From contig NZ_CP061169.1 of NCBI RefSeq assembly GCF_011751765.2, positions 1,736,001 to 1,800,000 on the forward strand: a DNA stretch of 64,000 nucleotides. Reading direction: 5' to 3'. A program made the translations under genes and the position numbers. The notes below the pieces were generated by a model, which saw only the letters and a list, made by a program, of their open reading frames with translations, searched no databases and was not told where the DNA came from. The stretch is from Paramicrobacterium chengjingii. Its GTDB lineage: Bacteria; Actinomycetota; Actinomycetes; Actinomycetales; Microbacteriaceae. Shown one piece after another: positions 53,929-62,764 of the stretch (position 1 is its first letter; the number at the start of each line of letters is the position of its first letter).

Positions 53929-55419
53929 TTACCGATCAAGACCTGTGACGCGCTCGATACGGCGCTTCAGCCGGCCAATGCTCTTACGTGCGCGAACGAG
54001 CCGAGAAAGTTCTCCAGCGTGTCGGGTGCGCTTCGCCTCGAGAGCGATCTCCATCGCGCGCGCCCACCGTCGCGCAACAACCGGATCAGAGTAGCGTGTC
54101 GAGAAGAGCTGCGCTTTGCGGCGCATTCGCGCGAGAGCGTCGTCTGGCATCGTCTGTTGCCGCAGGATGCTGCGAACGAGCGACTCTACATCTCCGTCGT
54201 CCGCGAGAAACCCGTTTCGACCATCATCGATGATGTCGGCAGGTCCATAGCGAATGTCGTAGGCAATAGGAATGCACCCGTAGGCCATTGCTTCGACGAG
54301 TACGAGCGGCAGGCCTTCAGCCGTTGACGAGAGCAGGCTGAAATCGGCATCGGCGAATCGAGCTGCCGCGTTCCTCTCAAAAGGTCGCAGTCTCACAGCA
54401 TCCTCAAGTGAAAGCTGTTCGATCAATGAGGTCAGTTTCTTCTTTTCAGGCCCGTCACCGTAAACCTCGAGACTGACGTCGAATCCTCGTTGGCGCGCGA
54501 TCGAAATGGCCCGAATTGCATGACTGACTCGCTTTCGCTTCGTCAACGACGTGAGCATTACGCCCCGTCCTCGATGGTGGGCAGCTGCAGGAACAGCCGG
54601 TGTGCGGGCGCGGCCGTTCGGAATGACAAAGAGTTTGTTCGGGTGAGCTCCATCGGCAAGCAGATCGTTGCGCTGGCGCTGTGTCAAGGTGACCAGAGCA
54701 TCGTACTCATCAGCGTGTTCAAAGGATTCACGGCGCGACGCGCTGAGAGAATCCGAACCGTCGGCGCGACGATGCGACCCGTGCATGAGGTGCATCGTAA
54801 TGACGTTGTCCCGCCGGTAGCTATGCACAAAACGTGCAGCTGTCTTCGAGTCGATGACCAGAAAACTTCGCTTGCCCTCCGTCAGAGCGTCGAGCCAATA
54901 CCTGTACACAGCCCAGAGGCTCTTCCACGATCGAACAGGATTGCCTGACGCGTCGTAGAGAACAATCGAACGTTGAGTATCGGCGTCCCTGTCCGTCATG
55001 AGAAGCGATCCGTCGTCGCGATACCGATCAACCGACGATTCTCCTGAGTCTTTGCCCCTGCGACGACAGAGCACGACTCCGTCGCGCGTGTGCACGTCGT
55101 CATCTTCCCGCGGATCGAGTCGGTCCACCGCCTGATGGGTGCCCGCTTTGGCCTTGACGCCGTTGTCACGGAGCCAGTCCCAGATGTTCAGCAGACGCAT
55201 CTCGTCGGACAGCGCGCCTTCTGCCCGTAGCGTCCACTCAAGTTCGGGATAGTCGGCTCGATCGTCGAGCGTCAGCACCGTCAGCGAGACGCCACCTTCT
55301 CGAACGAAGGCGCGTGAGCGATGGAGCATGGCAGCCGTCATGCCCCCGAAATGTTCTGGTATCCCCCATGTCAGAGCAAACTGCCGCCCCCGCGGGAATC
55401 GCACTTGTGCAATCGACAC
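53929..55419 (-). CDS. Glycosyltransferase (GT4-type, teichoic-acid glucosyltransferase-like)
   Basis: The protein has 496 residues. The C-terminal half has a GT-B donor site: GRGVMLTSLTKRKRVSHAIRA, VSLEVYGDGPEKKKL and STAEGLPLVLVEAMAYGCIPI with the EGLPLV motif and acidic residue. The N-terminal half contains segments reminiscent of TarM/TagE-type poly(glycerophosphate) glucosyltransferases (FLVIDSKTAARFVHSY, MHLMHGSHR). A role in sugar decoration of a wall or lipid-linked polyol-phosphate polymer is likely but inferred. The start is GTG at 55419 (SIAQVRFPRGRQF). No membrane segment. Immediately downstream is the convergent acyltransferase. Confidence 0.82.
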   Translation of the reverse strand: MSIAQVRFPRGRQFALTWGIPEHFGGMTAAMLHRSRAFVREGGVSLTVLTLDDRADYPELEWTLRAEGALSDEMRLLNIWDWLRDNGVKAKAGTHQAVDRLDPREDDDVHTRDGVVLCRRRGKDSGESSVDRYRDDGSLLMTDRDADTQRSIVLYDASGNPVRSWKSLWAVYRYWLDALTEGKRSFLVIDSKTAARFVHSYRRDNVITMHLMHGSHRRADGSDSLSASRRESFEHADEYDALVTLTQRQRNDLLADGAHPNKLFVIPNGRARTPAVPAAAHHRGRGVMLTSLTKRKRVSHAIRAISIARQRGFDVSLEVYGDGPEKKKLTSLIEQLSLEDAVRLRPFERNAAARFADADFSLLSSTAEGLPLVLVEAMAYGCIPIAYDIRYGPADIIDDGRNGFLADDGDVESLVRSILRQQTMPDDALARMRRKAQLFSTRYSDPVVARRWARAMEIALEAKRTRHAGELSRLVRARKSIGRLKRRIERVTGLDR

Positions 55420-55513
55420 GTTGCGAGGTTAAGCCTGTCGTCTATGCAGAACCTGTGACTTTGCCGGGAGCAAGGTCTATTGAAGCCGTGACAGGTCACG
55501 GCGCAGGGCTTGG

Positions 55514-55587
55514 TGGGGCGTGCGGGGCTTGAACCCGCGACCGACGGATTATGAGTCCGCTGCTCTAACCGGCTGAGCTAACGCCCC
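55514..55587 (-). tRNA. tRNA with CAT anticodon (elongator Met or Ile2)
   Basis: Minus-strand cloverleaf: acceptor GGGGCGT/ACGCCCC with discriminator A, anticodon arm CGGACTCATAATCCG (anticodon CAT), T-arm GCGGGTTCAAGCCCCGC. CCA is not encoded. The anticodon fits elongator Met or lysidine-modified Ile2, which I cannot separate by eye. The first ten bases overlap the last codons and stop of the upstream glycosyltransferase gene. Confidence 0.93.
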
Positions 55588-56876
55588 CGACGTTTGTCAT
55601 CGGACAGATCCGTGACTTCGGTGACTGGGTCAGTCACCGCTTCACCACGATACAGGCTCTCGAAGGTTGAGAGTGTGTTTTGGATGTCGTGGGGCTTGAT
55701 CATTCGAAGCGATGCGCGTTTCATCGCTGACAGCCGATCTTCATCAGCCGTGAGCACATCGGTCAGTCGTAGGGCGAGTTCCCGGTCATCGCCGGGCGTA
55801 AAGAGATAACCATTCTCTCCGTTATGCACGAGATGCGGGAGCGCCATGGCATTCGCCGCGACGATGGGGAGAGCAGTAGCCATCGCTTCCATCGTGACGA
55901 TGCTTTGGAGCTCTGCAATCGACGGCATCGCCAGTACAGTCGCGCGGCTGTATGCGGCTTTCAACTGGTCGTCAGTAACGTACCCGGTAAACGTGACTCG
56001 ATCGGCAACTCCAAGCTGTTGCGCAAGAGACTCCAGATTCTTTTTTTGATCTCCATCGCCAAGAATTTCGAGTTGCGCGTCGAGACCAGCATCGAGTCGT
56101 GCGAATGCTTTGATGAGCACGTCGATCTGCTTTTCGCCCGTGATCCTGCCGACGAACGCGATTCTGTTTTCCGTGCGCGGCTCGAAAACCGGTGAATACC
56201 GGGAGGCATCGATACCGCAGGAAATCGCGTGAACGTCGCTTCGACCGGTCGCCCGCTCAAGAAAATCTGCAGCTCGACGTGTGGGCGTTGTCACTGCAGA
56301 GGCCTTCGACAGGATCTTGCGAGCATCGTTCCACATAGTTCTGACGGCGGGTTCTTGAATGAACCCCGGAAGCATCGTGAATTCGAGAAGATTCTCGGGC
56401 ATCAGATGGTTCGTTGCGACGACTCGGATTCCCCGGCGTTCTGCCTCAATTGTCATCGCCCTCCCAATCACGAGGAACGACTGAGAGTGCACGACATCGG
56501 GCTTAACAGCATCCAGGATCCGTGCGGCATGCTTGCGCACCCTCCAGGGAAGAGCGAAGCGCAGCCAATCGTGTGGGAACCAGCGCCAGCTGTAGAGGCG
56601 ATGGGCGGTCATGCGCTGCCCTTCGTGCGTCTCCGTCCAGGTTCCGTGTCGGCGTGACGATGCCGGCGCGACAACGTGAACGTTATGGCCGCGTTCCACA
56701 AGCCCAGCTGCAAGCCGTTCAGCGAATCGCGCAGCACCATTCACATCGGGGGCAAATGTGTCGGCAGCGATCAGCACCTTGAGTGGGCGACCATGAGGTT
56801 CGGTGTCGCGAAATTCAGACTCAGACAAGGTGTGGGTCGTTCCTCCGTCTCGGCCGGCGTTGGTAACACCGATCAC
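55578..56876 (-). CDS. Glycosyltransferase family 4 (MgtA/PimB-like)
   Basis: This GT-B enzyme of 432 residues has an N-terminal acceptor domain (LKVLIAADTFAPDVNGAARFAERLA with the GGAA-like turn) and a donor domain with IAFVGRITGEKQIDVLIKAF, LEILGDGDQKKNLE, FTGYVTDDQLKAAYSRA and SIAELQSIVTMEAMATALPIV (ExxSxxxxEAMA). It resembles mannosyltransferases acting on glycolipids or phosphatidylinositol in actinobacteria; the acceptor is not certain. The start is GTG at 56876. The stop codon TAG is formed by positions 8-10 of the following tRNA. Confidence 0.86.
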   Translation of the reverse strand: MIGVTNAGRDGGTTHTLSESEFRDTEPHGRPLKVLIAADTFAPDVNGAARFAERLAAGLVERGHNVHVVAPASSRRHGTWTETHEGQRMTAHRLYSWRWFPHDWLRFALPWRVRKHAARILDAVKPDVVHSQSFLVIGRAMTIEAERRGIRVVATNHLMPENLLEFTMLPGFIQEPAVRTMWNDARKILSKASAVTTPTRRAADFLERATGRSDVHAISCGIDASRYSPVFEPRTENRIAFVGRITGEKQIDVLIKAFARLDAGLDAQLEILGDGDQKKNLESLAQQLGVADRVTFTGYVTDDQLKAAYSRATVLAMPSIAELQSIVTMEAMATALPIVAANAMALPHLVHNGENGYLFTPGDDRELALRLTDVLTADEDRLSAMKRASLRMIKPHDIQNTLSTFESLYRGEAVTDPVTEVTDLSDDKRRGR

Positions 56877-56970
56877 AGGGGCGAATCTCTGTGAGACGTT
56901 CGCACGGACGTGGATAGTCTAGTCATGCGTGGGCCATGATCGCTGGGGCACGTGGCGTGTGTCAGCAAGC

Positions 56971-57894
56971 TCACGGTTTCACTTGCGGATGGTGCCGGGC
57001 AAGCTGAAACACCCCCCAGATAGCAATGCATCCCGCCGCAACGAATGACAGTACCGCCCACAGTGGAGCGTTGGCTGCTTCGCGAAGGATGACGATGCCG
57101 ACAGCGACTGCCACGAGAGGATCAATGACGGTGAGTCCGGCAATGACGAGGTCGGGAGGCCCTGACGCGTATGCGTTTTGCACAAAGTAAGCGCCGAGCG
57201 CCGTTCCTGCAATCAGGGCGACAGCGCACACAATGGTGAGCCAATCAACGTTGCCATGTGACAGCCGGCTCAAAATGACCTTCGCCAGTGTCGCAACGAA
57301 TCCGTAGATGCACCCCGCTGCGATGATGTAGAAAATTGCTTTCGCCCGTGTTCTCGTTATGGCGAAAATGACCGCGAAGATGATGAGCACCACGGCCATT
57401 GCGCCGAGAATGATGACGAGAGCCGTCGTTGTGACGGGCCTGTCGATGCCCACGATGGCTGCTGTCGTCACGAAGAGCGCCACCCCAGTCACACACGCAA
57501 CAATTGCCACGATCGAGCGTCGGTTGAGCGTGATATCTGCGATGCGGGCGTTCAGAATCGACGTGATGACGAGCGCAATCGCACCGAGCGGTTGCACGAG
57601 AATCAAGGGTGAAAACGCGAGCGCAGAAAGCTGAAAGACGATCGCGAGCGCAAGCATCACGGTGCCGATCACCCAGGATGGGCGCTGCAGGAGCGCCTTC
57701 AGCTGAGCAAAATTGAGGCCGTTAGACGCATCGTGTCCACTCGCGTCCTCAACCTTGCGCACTCCCCTGTGCTGAAACTGTGCACCGAGTGACATCAATA
57801 CGGCACCAACCAGAGCGAACGGTATTCCGATCAGGCGTGCGGGGTCCTGAGTGAATTGGTCCGTCAGCCCTGAGAGGTCGTCGAGCGGAATCAT
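56971..57894 (-). CDS. DMT-type (EamA-like) transporter
   Basis: The 307-residue protein has about nine to ten hydrophobic segments arranged as two inverted halves. They include LIGIPFALVGAVLMSLGAQFQ, LALAIVFQLSALAFSPLILV, SIVAIVACVTGVALFVTTA, ALVIILGAMAVVLIIFAVIF and a C-terminal VAVAVGIVILRE. The last segment resembles the drug/metabolite transporter superfamily. A cytoplasmic loop after the first segment carries RGVRKVEDASGHDASNG. The substrate is unknown. The ATG at 57894 is preceded by a TTG and GTG in frame; its ribosome binding site is weak. It is divergent from def. Confidence 0.8.
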   Translation of the reverse strand: MIPLDDLSGLTDQFTQDPARLIGIPFALVGAVLMSLGAQFQHRGVRKVEDASGHDASNGLNFAQLKALLQRPSWVIGTVMLALAIVFQLSALAFSPLILVQPLGAIALVITSILNARIADITLNRRSIVAIVACVTGVALFVTTAAIVGIDRPVTTTALVIILGAMAVVLIIFAVIFAITRTRAKAIFYIIAAGCIYGFVATLAKVILSRLSHGNVDWLTIVCAVALIAGTALGAYFVQNAYASGPPDLVIAGLTVIDPLVAVAVGIVILREAANAPLWAVLSFVAAGCIAIWGVFQLARHHPQVKP

Positions 57895-57939
57895 CACCAA
57901 CAGAGACTACCGTGTGCCCCCGATAGATAAGCTGATTTC

Positions 57940-58506
57940 ATGACCGTACTTCCGATTCGAATCCACGGCGACCCCGTGTTGCACGAGCAGGCCCTTCCGG
58001 TCACCGCGTTCGATGAGAGGCTGCGCACGCTTGTCGCGGACATGTTCGAGACGATGGATGCCGCCCCTGGCGTCGGTTTGGCGGGACCACAGGTGGGGGT
58101 GGGACAACGACTCTTCGTCTATAGCTATCGGGACGACGAGGGAAGCCCGTGGCGTGGGGTCGTCATCAATCCGACGTTGTACATGACGCCGACGCCCGCG
58201 GGCGCCCCCGACGACGACGAGGATTCGGAGGGGTGTCTGTCGTTTCCGGGCGAAAGGTTTCCACTCCGGCGTTCCGAGAACGTCATCGTTACCGGAGTCG
58301 ACCTCGACGGGCAACCGGTGAGAATCGAGGCTGATGGTTGGCGCGCTCGCATCCTTCAACACGAATATGATCACCTTGACGGAACGATTTACATTGATCG
58401 CCTTGATTCGGCGTTCGACCGCGTGCTCCTGCGCATTGTGAAGAAACGCGGGTGGAATGTGCCGGGCAACAGCTGGAACCCGATGGATGAGCGACTCGAG
58501 GGCTGA
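57940..58506 (+). CDS. def: Peptide deformylase
   Basis: Def removes the formyl group from new proteins, before Map acts. The 188-residue protein has the three motifs in order: GVGLAGPQVG (glycine-rich), EGCLSFPGE (metal Cys) and QHEYDHLDG (two metal His and catalytic Glu). The ATG at 57940 is the family start. A tRNA-Asn gene follows about 90 bp later on the same strand. Confidence 0.97.
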   Translation: MTVLPIRIHGDPVLHEQALPVTAFDERLRTLVADMFETMDAAPGVGLAGPQVGVGQRLFVYSYRDDEGSPWRGVVINPTLYMTPTPAGAPDDDEDSEGCLSFPGERFPLRRSENVIVTGVDLDGQPVRIEADGWRARILQHEYDHLDGTIYIDRLDSAFDRVLLRIVKKRGWNVPGNSWNPMDERLEG

Positions 58507-58597
58507 CTTCGTTGCCCTCGGACAAAACGCCCGGGTGTTGCCCTGGATTTGGTGCGACAGAATCATTTGGTAAAGTAGCTGTGCTGTTCGACAGTGA

Positions 58598-58673
58598 TCC
58601 TCGATAGCTCAATTGGCAGAGCAATCGGCTGTTAACCGATAGGTTGTTGGTTCGAGTCCAACTCGAGGAGCCA
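58598..58673 (+). tRNA. tRNA-Asn (anticodon GTT)
   Basis: The cloverleaf has acceptor TCCTCGA/TCGAGGA, D-arm TAGCTCAATTGGCAGAGC, anticodon arm ATCGG-CTGTTAA-CCGAT (GTT) and T-arm TTGGTTCGAGTCCAA. Discriminator G is followed by an encoded CCA at 58671-58673. A terminator follows directly. Confidence 0.97.
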
Positions 58674-58674
58674 G

Positions 58675-58698
58675 AGGCCCTTTCCGCGGAAAGGGCCT
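58675..58698. terminator. Terminator after tRNA-Asn
   Basis: The 24-bp palindrome AGGCCCTTTCCG/CGGAAAGGGCCT lies two bases after the CCA end. It can form an 11-bp hairpin and is shared with the convergent ABC ATPase gene. Confidence 0.85.
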
Positions 58699-58730
58699 TA
58701 TGTATGTAAGCGGCGGATCGTCGCTCACAC

Positions 58731-59573
58731 TTACGCTGTGCCACCCTCTTCGTTAGCGCCCAACGCGCTCAGATACGGGTGCGTTCTGTCGCCCAAGAGC
58801 GTGTCGATATCATCCAAACCCACGAGCCCACCTTTATGTAGCGCAAGAACCCGTGACGTGACGTGGCGAAGCAATGCGAAGTCATGGCTGATGACGAGAG
58901 CGGAAAGCTTCTTCTCATCGCGCAGAGTGCGCAGCAGTTCGTGAAGCGCCTCGCGGGCCAGCACGTCGATCCCCGTGGTGGGCTCGTCGGCGATGAGCAC
59001 GCGCGGGCCAAGCACGAGGGCTCGAGCGATCGCGACGCGCTGGCGTTGACCGCTTGAGAGTTCAAACGGATACGAGGCGAGGTAACCGAACGGCATGTGC
59101 ACGGCATCGAGAATCGTGGCAACGTGGCGACCGAGAACAGTGCGATCGAACCGCTTGTCGCGCTCAAGAATGGGCTGGCTCAGAATCTCTGAGACGGTGT
59201 ACTCCGCGGGGAGCTGCATGGCTGCATCCTGAGGCAGATATGCGGTGCGAAACTGCAGTTCTGCAAGTCGTCGCTTAGGCACACGCCCCCTGAGAGGCGT
59301 GCCGAAGAGCCGCGCCTCTCCCCCGGTGATCATGGGAGCGAGCCGCCTGTTATGGGGAGTCTTGAAGTCGGAGGAGAGCACAGAGGCGAGCGTTGATTTG
59401 CCTGACCCTGCCTCACCAATGACACCGAGGATCTCCCCCGATTCGACGGTGAACGATACGCCGCTAATGGCAACGTGCTCAGCGCTTGCTCCGTGAGCTG
59501 GGTAGCTGACGGTGAGATCGGATGCAGCGAGTACAGGTTCGAGCTCGGACGCGGACTGCATGAGACCTATCAT
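58731..59573 (-). CDS. ABC transporter ATP-binding protein (OppD/DppD-like), orphan
   Basis: This single ATP-binding domain has 280 residues. Walker A is GEAGSGKST, the Q-loop region is AYLPQDAAMQLP, the signature is SSGQRQRVAIARAL, Walker B is VLIADEPTTGIDVLA and the switch His is in VISHDFALLRH. The sequence style is that of peptide/nickel (DppD/OppD) ATPases, but no permease or binding protein is near. It could serve a distant transporter or be an independent ATPase. The start is ATG at 59573; an in-frame ATG at 59561 is equally possible. It lies 23 bp after dnaG. Confidence 0.85.
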   Translation of the reverse strand: MIGLMQSASELEPVLAASDLTVSYPAHGASAEHVAISGVSFTVESGEILGVIGEAGSGKSTLASVLSSDFKTPHNRRLAPMITGGEARLFGTPLRGRVPKRRLAELQFRTAYLPQDAAMQLPAEYTVSEILSQPILERDKRFDRTVLGRHVATILDAVHMPFGYLASYPFELSSGQRQRVAIARALVLGPRVLIADEPTTGIDVLAREALHELLRTLRDEKKLSALVISHDFALLRHVTSRVLALHKGGLVGLDDIDTLLGDRTHPYLSALGANEEGGTA

Positions 59574-59596
59574 GCCTCAGGTCCTACCGAACACGA

Positions 59597-61444
59597 TCAT
59601 CCCGCGCGGAGGCGTCGCCGTTCTGTCTCCAATTGCACGAGCTTTTGCTGGATCGTTCGGGAGCCCTCGGAATCACGAGGATCGTGACGCTGCAGCGACC
59701 CGAGAAGCTCCGCTTTGCGTCTGAGCATGTCTCGCTCAATGAGAGAGACGGTGACGTCGCGTACGTACATCTCAAGCTCACGTTCTCCGCGTTCGGGAAG
59801 CGGTGCGACGCCAAGCTGATGCAGGAGGTCACGATAAGGCTCGGGAGTGTCGTCGCTGATTGCCTGAAACCAGCCGGTTGCGGCGAACGTGTCCATGTGC
59901 GCAGCAATCGCGTCGCGGAGAACAGAGAGCGGATGGTTCGTGAACCCCGTGTGCACGGCGTCCCGCACAAGATCTTCACCGATAACAGTAGGGTGCTGCA
60001 CGATGGCCATCAAAGCGTCCCGTTCGAGCCGTGTCGATGGGTCTCTGGGAAGATCGGCGATGCCCACGGGTCGCTCTGTCTGCGGGTCCCCTGAGGGAGG
60101 TCGCGTGTCGTGCCCGTGAGGCTTTTGACTGCCTGATGAGCGGACTGCTCGCTGCACCTCGCCCAAATCGACTCCCAGCTGACGGGCAAGCACACGCGTG
60201 TACCCGGGACGAAGCGACGCATCGCGAATGTCAGAGACGATGGGGGCGGCGGCGCGCAGCGCGCCGACTCGACCCTCAACCGTGTCGAGGTTGTACTGAG
60301 ACAGCACCTGCTTAATGACAAACTCGAACATCGGCTCTTTCATCTCAAGAAGCCGACGAACAGCCGAATCTCCGCGTTTGAGCCGAAGATCGCACGGGTC
60401 GAGTCCCGCCGGAGCGACAGCGACATAGGTTTGCGCGGCAAATCGTTTCTCTTCGGAGAACGCACGAAGAGCCGCCTTCTGACCAGCAGCATCCGGATCG
60501 AACGTGAATACGACTTCGCCGTTGCGACTGTCGTCGCCCATGATGCGCCGAATAACCTTGATGTGGTCGACGCCAAACGCTGTTCCGCAGGTGGCAACAG
60601 CCGTGGTGATTCCGGCCAGGTGACAGGCCATCACATCGGTATACCCCTCGACCACCACAACCTGATTGCCTCGTGAGATGTCTCGTTTGGCGATATCGAG
60701 ACCGTAGAGCACCTGCGCCTTGTGATAAACGGGTGTTTCGGGGGTGTTGAGGTACTTCGGCCCCTTATCGTCATCGAAGAGCCGCCGTGCACCAAACCCG
60801 ACGGTCTGGCCAGTGACGTCGCGGATCGGCCACACGAGTCGGCCACGGAAACGGTCGTAGACTCCTCTGTCGCCCTGCGAAAGGAGTCCGGCCGTTACCA
60901 ATTCGTCTCGCGTGAAGCCCGCCGCTGTGAGGTGCTTCTGCAGGTTGTCCCAGCCCTTGGGCGCGAAGCCGACGCCGAAACGCGCCGCAGCCTGGGCGTC
61001 GAATCCTCGTTCGCCGAGGAAGGCTCGGCCCGCTTCAGCGCTCGGCGCGGTGAGCTGTCGCTGAAAGTAATCTTCGGCAGCCTTGTTCGCAGCCAACAGC
61101 CGCGACCGTCGGCCGTGATCGACGCCGGGGCCTTCGCCGTCTTCATAGTGCAGCTCGATGCCGACACGAGCAGCAAGACGTTCGATCGCTTCAGTGAAAG
61201 TGACGTGATCCATCTTCTGCAGAAACGAGATTACGTCCCCAGACTCACCGCAGCCGAAACAGTGGTAGAAACCGACCTGTGGGCGCACGTGAAAGCTCGG
61301 CGTTCGTTCGTCATGAAAGGGACACAGCCCCTTCATCGAGCCGATTCCTGCAGACTTGAGCGTGACGTAATCACCGATGATGTCAGCAATATTCGTGCGC
61401 GACTTGACCTCTTCGATATCAGTCTGTCGAATACGGCCTGCCAT
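59597..61444 (-). CDS. dnaG: DNA primase
   Basis: DnaG makes RNA primers for replication. The 615-residue protein has the N-terminal zinc finger (CPFHDERTPSF, then HCFGCG), the RNA polymerase domain with GRLVWPIRDVTGQTVGFGAR, and the TOPRIM elements VVVVEGYTDVMA (Glu) and FTFDPDAAGQKAAL (Asp residues). The C-terminal region holds a DnaB-binding-like helical domain ending in a coiled segment. The ATG at 61444 is the family start. It belongs to the leftward run dusB-dgt-dnaG, common in actinobacteria. Confidence 0.97.
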   Translation of the reverse strand: MAGRIRQTDIEEVKSRTNIADIIGDYVTLKSAGIGSMKGLCPFHDERTPSFHVRPQVGFYHCFGCGESGDVISFLQKMDHVTFTEAIERLAARVGIELHYEDGEGPGVDHGRRSRLLAANKAAEDYFQRQLTAPSAEAGRAFLGERGFDAQAAARFGVGFAPKGWDNLQKHLTAAGFTRDELVTAGLLSQGDRGVYDRFRGRLVWPIRDVTGQTVGFGARRLFDDDKGPKYLNTPETPVYHKAQVLYGLDIAKRDISRGNQVVVVEGYTDVMACHLAGITTAVATCGTAFGVDHIKVIRRIMGDDSRNGEVVFTFDPDAAGQKAALRAFSEEKRFAAQTYVAVAPAGLDPCDLRLKRGDSAVRRLLEMKEPMFEFVIKQVLSQYNLDTVEGRVGALRAAAPIVSDIRDASLRPGYTRVLARQLGVDLGEVQRAVRSSGSQKPHGHDTRPPSGDPQTERPVGIADLPRDPSTRLERDALMAIVQHPTVIGEDLVRDAVHTGFTNHPLSVLRDAIAAHMDTFAATGWFQAISDDTPEPYRDLLHQLGVAPLPERGERELEMYVRDVTVSLIERDMLRRKAELLGSLQRHDPRDSEGSRTIQQKLVQLETERRRLRAG

Positions 61445-61495
61445 GCACCCATCCTAGCTGTCGGCAGCTGCACACTTCACTGCCTGTGGACGCCG

Positions 61496-62764
61496 TCATG
61501 CGGTGGGGATAACTCCAGCGACGACGTCGCGGTGCTCGTATAGTGCGACAGCACCCTGGTCGGTCAGACTGGCGATCTGATCGACGACAATGCGCTTGCG
61601 CGCGGCATCCGATGTCGCTTCTGCCCAATCCGCGGTGAACGCGATGTCAAGGCCATCACCATCGGAGCCGTACATGCGGTCGGCGAGCGTCGTCAGGATC
61701 TCACGCTGCTGTCTGTAGATCGGCTGGCGAGCGTCGCTCGACATGACAAAAGCCGCAACCACTCCTTTGAGCACCGCGATTTCTGAGGCAATCTCGTGAG
61801 GAACCTCAACATGGGCGCCGAATCGAATGAGACTGCGCTGTGGGTACGCCGCCTGAGTCGCTTCCGTGGCGGACCGTGCGAAATGGCCGATCATCGAGCT
61901 GGTGAAGTCCTTGAGCCCCGCAAGGTCACGTCGTGAGGAGCTCCACGTGCGTGGCCAGGACGCGTGCTGAGACAACCGCTCGAAAGCCGCACCGAGATCG
62001 TCGACGGTGAACTCGGATCCCGCCCACGCGCGCACGGCGTTCAACAGCGACCCGTGCCCGGCCTTCGCGTTGAGAAATGCTGGATCGATATATTCGCTGA
62101 CAATGGCGTCTTCAAAGTCGTGCACGGAATACGCGATGTCATCAGAGAGATCCATAACCTCGGATTCGATGCATCGCTGCCCCTCCGGTGCTCCATCGCG
62201 AAGCCAGGCGAAGGCGGCTGTGTCGTCATCGAAAAACCCGTACTTCGCGCGTCCACTTGGATCGGCGACAGCGTGCGAGGCGGGCCACGGGTACTTGCAA
62301 CTCGCGTCGAGGCTCGCCCTCGTGAGGTTCAGCCCGAACGGTCTTCCGTCGTCGCCGAACACCTTCGGCTCAAGCCGGGTGAGCACGCGCAGCGTTTGCG
62401 CATTTCCTTCGAACCCACCGATGTCGACTGCCCAATCATTGAGTGCCTTCTCACCGTTGTGGCCGAACGGCGGATGCCCGATGTCGTGAGCAAGGCACGC
62501 CGTATCGACGACGTCTGGTGCAATCGCGAGGCTTGCAGCGAGTTCCCGGCCGACCTGCGCCACTTCCAACGAGTGCGTGAGCCTGTTCCGGGCGAAGTCG
62601 ACCCCCGACGTCGGACTGAGCACCTGCGTCTTGGCCGCCAGCCGACGCAACGCGCTCGAGTGCAGGAGTCTCGCGCGATCGCGCGCAAAATCACTGCGCC
62701 GTGATGTGTGATGTTCCGGCAGCCATCGAGCTTGGTCATGTGCGTTGTAAACGTCAACCGCCAC
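61496..62764 (-). CDS. dgt: Deoxyguanosinetriphosphate triphosphohydrolase-like protein
   Basis: This HD-domain protein of 422 residues hydrolyses dGTP or other dNTPs to nucleoside and tripolyphosphate. The HD residues are seen in RNRLTHSLEVAQVGRELA (His), ACLAHDIGHPPFGHNGE (His-Asp) and DDIAYSVHDFEDA (Asp). The N-terminus ARDRARLLHSSALRRLAAKT is the conserved dGTPase beginning. The start is GTG at 62764, overlapping the end of dusB by 11 bp. dnaG begins 51 bp downstream. Confidence 0.94.
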   Translation of the reverse strand: MAVDVYNAHDQARWLPEHHTSRRSDFARDRARLLHSSALRRLAAKTQVLSPTSGVDFARNRLTHSLEVAQVGRELAASLAIAPDVVDTACLAHDIGHPPFGHNGEKALNDWAVDIGGFEGNAQTLRVLTRLEPKVFGDDGRPFGLNLTRASLDASCKYPWPASHAVADPSGRAKYGFFDDDTAAFAWLRDGAPEGQRCIESEVMDLSDDIAYSVHDFEDAIVSEYIDPAFLNAKAGHGSLLNAVRAWAGSEFTVDDLGAAFERLSQHASWPRTWSSSRRDLAGLKDFTSSMIGHFARSATEATQAAYPQRSLIRFGAHVEVPHEIASEIAVLKGVVAAFVMSSDARQPIYRQQREILTTLADRMYGSDGDGLDIAFTADWAEATSDAARKRIVVDQIASLTDQGAVALYEHRDVVAGVIPTA

